Of a DNA stretch of 64,000 nt, positions 61,722 through 64,000 are shown piece by piece. The stretch is from DASXKD01 sp963734725 (lineage in GTDB: Bacteria; Actinomycetota; Actinomycetes; Streptosporangiales; Streptosporangiaceae): NCBI GenBank assembly GCA_963734725.1, contig CAVTIX010000001.1, positions 1 through 64,000 on the forward strand, given 5' to 3'. The translations under genes and the position numbers were made by a program. Position 1 is the first letter of the stretch; every line of letters starts with the position of its first letter. The notes under the pieces are model-generated. The model searched no databases. It saw only the letters and a list, made by a program, of their open reading frames with translations, and was not told the origin of the DNA.

Positions 61722-62723
61722 TGGTCGGGCCGGCTCGCTGGGGTGACCGGCGATGAAAAGCAGTCTGCCACGCTGCCGCTGGCCCCGGACACCGCCGGGC
61801 AGATCTGCCCAGCGCTGCCCGTGCCAGGAGGTGACCAGGGCGTCCAGAGCGCCAATGTGGCTAGCGGTGAGCGCGCCGGGCGGGCAGCCGGCGTCGATCG
61901 CGGCAAGCCGCAGCACCCGGGTCCTGATCGCGGCTGGCAGGCCGGCCAGCAGGTCCGCCCGCCAGCCGCCGTCCGTCTCACGCACCCGTTCCGCCTGCTT
62001 GGCGGCGAGGTCCTCCAGCACCTCGGCGTCGGCCTGGAGTTGGCGGGCGCTGCGGGCCAGGGCCTCGGTAACGCCGGGGCCCAGCGCGCCTTCCAGGGCG
62101 GGCAGCGCCTGGCGACGCACCCGCACCCGGGCGAAGGCCAGATCCACGTTCTGCGGGTCATCCCAGGGCCGCAGGCCAAGCGCCTCGCACGCGGCCCGCA
62201 ACGTGGCCCGGCCGACCCCGAGCAGCGGCCGGCGGTAGGGCCCGCGGCGCGGCGGCATGCCCGCCAGCGACCTGGTCCCGGACCCGCGGGCCAGGCCGAG
62301 CAGGACGCTCTCCGCCTGGTCGTCGCGGCTGTGCGCGAGCAGGACCGTTGCCGCGCCGGTGCGGTGCGCGGCTTCGGCCAGCGCCGCGTACCGGGCGGTC
62401 CGCGCCGCCGCTTCCGGGCCGCCGTTCCCCGGCCCGGGCGGCACGGCGACGCGCAGGCACGCCACGGGTTCCAGGCCCAGACCGGCAAGGACCCGGGTCA
62501 CCTCGGCGGCCCGGTTCGCCGAGCCGGGCTGGAGCCCGTGGTCCACGGTGACGCCGCCCGCGCGCAACCCGCACCGCGGGCCCTCGTGTGCCAGGGCGGC
62601 GGCCAGGGCCAGCGAATCGGCCCCGCCCGAGCAGGCGGCCAGCACCAGATCGCCCTCGGCGAACTCCCCCAGGCACCGGCGTACGGCGGAACGAACCTCC
62701 GCGACGGCGGGAGGGGGGCCCAT
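61707..62723 (-). CDS. tilS: tRNA(Ile)-lysidine synthetase
   Basis: Converts C34 of the AUA-reading tRNA-Ile to lysidine. The 338 residues include the PP-loop LVLAACSGGADSLALAAALA, VTVDHGLQPGS, LLAHSRDDQAESVLLGLARG and RPLLGVGRATLRAACEALGL, then the N-terminal-type TilS domain. Length matches other short actinobacterial TilS. The last residues GRVP-stop lie in the end of MITE copy B. It starts 13 bases after the zincin-like gene. Confidence 0.95.
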   Translation of the reverse strand: MGPPPAVAEVRSAVRRCLGEFAEGDLVLAACSGGADSLALAAALAHEGPRCGLRAGGVTVDHGLQPGSANRAAEVTRVLAGLGLEPVACLRVAVPPGPGNGGPEAAARTARYAALAEAAHRTGAATVLLAHSRDDQAESVLLGLARGSGTRSLAGMPPRRGPYRRPLLGVGRATLRAACEALGLRPWDDPQNVDLAFARVRVRRQALPALEGALGPGVTEALARSARQLQADAEVLEDLAAKQAERVRETDGGWRADLLAGLPAAIRTRVLRLAAIDAGCPPGALTASHIGALDALVTSWHGQRWADLPGGVRGQRQRGRLLFIAGHPSEPARPGRVP

Positions 62724-62736
62724 CAGGCCTGCAGCC

Positions 62737-63909
62737 TCAGCCGCTGCCCGCGGCCAGGGCCGGGCCCGCGCCGCCCGCGCCCCCGACCCGCTCGAGCCAC
62801 AGGTGCGGGTCGGTCAGTTCCGCGGCGGTTGGCAGGGTCTCCGGTGAGGTCCAGACCCGGTTGAAGACCTCCATCCCGCCCTCACGCACCACCGTCTGGA
62901 CGAAGCGCGACCCCTGGGCGTACTGCTTCATCTTCAGGTCGATGCCCAGGATCCGGCGGATCGTCTGTTCCACCCGGCCCGCCCCGGACCGCCGGGCGTT
63001 GAACCGGGCCCTGATCTGGGCCACCGTGGGCACCACCTGCGGGCCTACGGCGTCCATGACGTAGTCGCCGTGCCCCTCGACCAGCGTCATCACGCAGGTC
63101 AGCCGCTCCAGGACCTCCCGCTGGCGCGGGGTCTGGATGGCCTCGATGAGGCTGTCGCCGTGCCCGTTGCCCCGGACTGCCCCGGCCACCGCGTCCGCGG
63201 CGGACCTGAGCCTGCCCAGGATCGTCGCCGGGTCGAGGTCGGAGGCCAGCAGGAAGTCGGTCATCTGCTCCTGCACGTACCCGCGCAGCCAGCCCACCGA
63301 CGTGAACTGGGTGCGGTGGGTCTCCTCGTGCAGGCACACCCAGCGGCGGAAGTCATGCGGGTCGACGTCGAGTTCGCGCTCGACCATGAGGATGTTCGGC
63401 GCGACCAGGGTCAGCCGCCCGGCAGGCGCGGCGTCCTCGGGCACCTCCGGGTCGGGCGGCAAGAACAGCTCGTACTGGCCGAGGACCCGGCCCGCGAGGT
63501 AGGCGAGGATAAGCCCGGCCTGCATGCCGGTGACCCGGGACCCCAGCGCGGTCACCACGGAGCCGGGCGGCGGGACCCGCCCCTGCTCCCGCAGGTGGTC
63601 CACCAGCGGGTCGAGAACCACGCGGAAGCCGTTGACGTTGGCGCGGATCCAGCCCGGCCGGTCCACGACGGCCACCCGCCCGATTTCCTCCGCGCTGGAC
63701 ATCCCGGTGACCTGCCGCACCGGCTCGGCGACCGCCGCAGCAAGCTCGTGCAGTTCGCTGACCACCGCCCTCGCCTCGGCGAGGCTGACTTGTGGGCCAG
63801 GTCTCACCCACCGCACACCGGTGGAAATAGCCAGTTCCCAGTCGATCATCTGTCCGCTGCTCACGACTACACGGTACGACGCCGGGCCGGCTCCTGGGGA
63901 CGCGGCCAT
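62737..63909 (-). CDS. Zincin-like protein (DUF2342, F420-biosynthesis-associated family)
   Basis: A 390-residue protein of the DUF2342/TIGR03883 group, related to Rv3626c. It has MIDWELAISTGVRWVRPGPQ near the N-terminus, and a putative metallopeptidase site in RRWVCLHEETHRTQFTSVGW (HExxH) with a downstream Glu in TLVEGHGDYVMDAVGPQVV. No substrate is known; the name reflects genomic association, not proven function. The ATG at 63909 is 16 bases after the dacB stop; starts at 63864 (GTG) or 63849 (ATG) are also possible. Confidence 0.9.
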   Translation of the reverse strand: MAASPGAGPASYRVVVSSGQMIDWELAISTGVRWVRPGPQVSLAEARAVVSELHELAAAVAEPVRQVTGMSSAEEIGRVAVVDRPGWIRANVNGFRVVLDPLVDHLREQGRVPPPGSVVTALGSRVTGMQAGLILAYLAGRVLGQYELFLPPDPEVPEDAAPAGRLTLVAPNILMVERELDVDPHDFRRWVCLHEETHRTQFTSVGWLRGYVQEQMTDFLLASDLDPATILGRLRSAADAVAGAVRGNGHGDSLIEAIQTPRQREVLERLTCVMTLVEGHGDYVMDAVGPQVVPTVAQIRARFNARRSGAGRVEQTIRRILGIDLKMKQYAQGSRFVQTVVREGGMEVFNRVWTSPETLPTAAELTDPHLWLERVGGAGGAGPALAAGSG

Positions 63910-63925
63910 GCCCGTAGGCTCACCC

Positions 63926-64000
63926 TCAACGGCAGCCGCAGCCCGCGAGCGCCGTCGCCATCGCGTCGATCGTGCCCGCCGCGCTGGCCAGTTCGCTGCC
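63926..64000 (-). CDS. dacB: D-alanyl-D-alanine carboxypeptidase (DacB/PBP4) C-terminus, partial
   Basis: Only the last 24 codons and the stop are in the window: GSELASAAGTIDAMATALAG then CGCR. The ending ALAGCGC with this spacing, and the position directly upstream of the zincin-like gene and tilS, match dacB in Streptomyces and M. tuberculosis (Rv3627c). Most of the gene lies beyond the window edge. Confidence 0.65.
   Translation of the reverse strand, partial: GSELASAAGTIDAMATALAGCGCR

Overview
The window is chromosomal DNA from a high-GC actinobacterium. The evidence is gene content and order: an HspR-controlled dnaK operon, Lsr2, a ClpC/lysS/coaX/panC block, a folate/ftsH/hpt/tilS block, frequent GTG and TTG starts and ATGA/GTGA overlaps. 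Several runs match the order known from Mycobacterium tuberculosis and Streptomyces (dnaK-grpE-dnaJ-hspR-clpB, pyrE, dedA, fba, DUF3151, purA; the Rv0474-Rv0475-Rv0476 trio; clpC-lsr2 ... lysS-coaX-panC-DUF2520 ... DUF3180-folK-folB-folP-folE-ftsH ... hpt-tilS-zincin-dacB). A Streptosporangiales-like lineage is plausible, but I cannot fix the genus. No rRNA, tRNA, prophage, CRISPR array or intact transposase was seen.

Layout. 1-7.2 kb: heat-shock operon dnaK, grpE (with an apparent frameshift), dnaJ, hspR, clpB, with a HspR operator in front and a strong terminator behind. 7.2-21.4 kb: NYN-domain protein plus TPR protein, an epimerase, pyrE, dedA, fba, DUF3151, purA, purD, ltrA, purB and murA. 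21.5-31.5 kb: a mixed stretch with an aromatic/histidinol-phosphate aminotransferase, macrodomain protein, HTH regulator, SPFH membrane protein, YceI, a BlaI/M56 pair, AlaX, and an HbhA-like protein with its XRE and DUF2516 neighbours. 31.7-34.4 kb: a catabolic cluster (asparaginase, beta-keto acid cleavage enzyme, TIM-barrel isomerase). 34.5-40.6 kb: radA, mutY, clpC, lsr2. 41.3-45.8 kb: an EndoQ-UvrD fusion and a NlpC/P60 protein that split the usual lsr2-lysS adjacency. 45.9-50.3 kb: lysS, coaX, panC, DUF2520. 50.5-53.3 kb: a MidA-type methyltransferase next to a NuoD-like protein. 53.3-64 kb: folate genes, an MprF-like protein, ftsH, hpt, tilS, a zincin-like protein and the end of dacB, mostly one long minus-strand operon.

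Themes. (1) A small terminal-inverted-repeat element (about 180 bp, two copies plus a 45-bp derivative) and an IS200/IS605 relic sit exactly at stop codons: the element ends supply the stops of coaX and tilS, and the IS end carries the stop of the nuoD-like gene. (2) In-frame tandem repeats of 15-33 bp have expanded inside several otherwise ordinary genes (ltrA, hbhA-like, radA, midA-like, nuoD-like, the EndoQ-UvrD linker), and non-coding minisatellites lie nearby. (3) A 144-bp promoter-operator unit is tandemly duplicated between a small HTH gene and an SPFH gene. (4) disA, often found next to radA in actinobacteria, is absent; a minisatellite lies between radA and mutY. The most novel candidates are the EndoQ-UvrD fusion, the stop-codon-donating MITE, and the duplicated operator in the macrodomain/HTH/SPFH locus.
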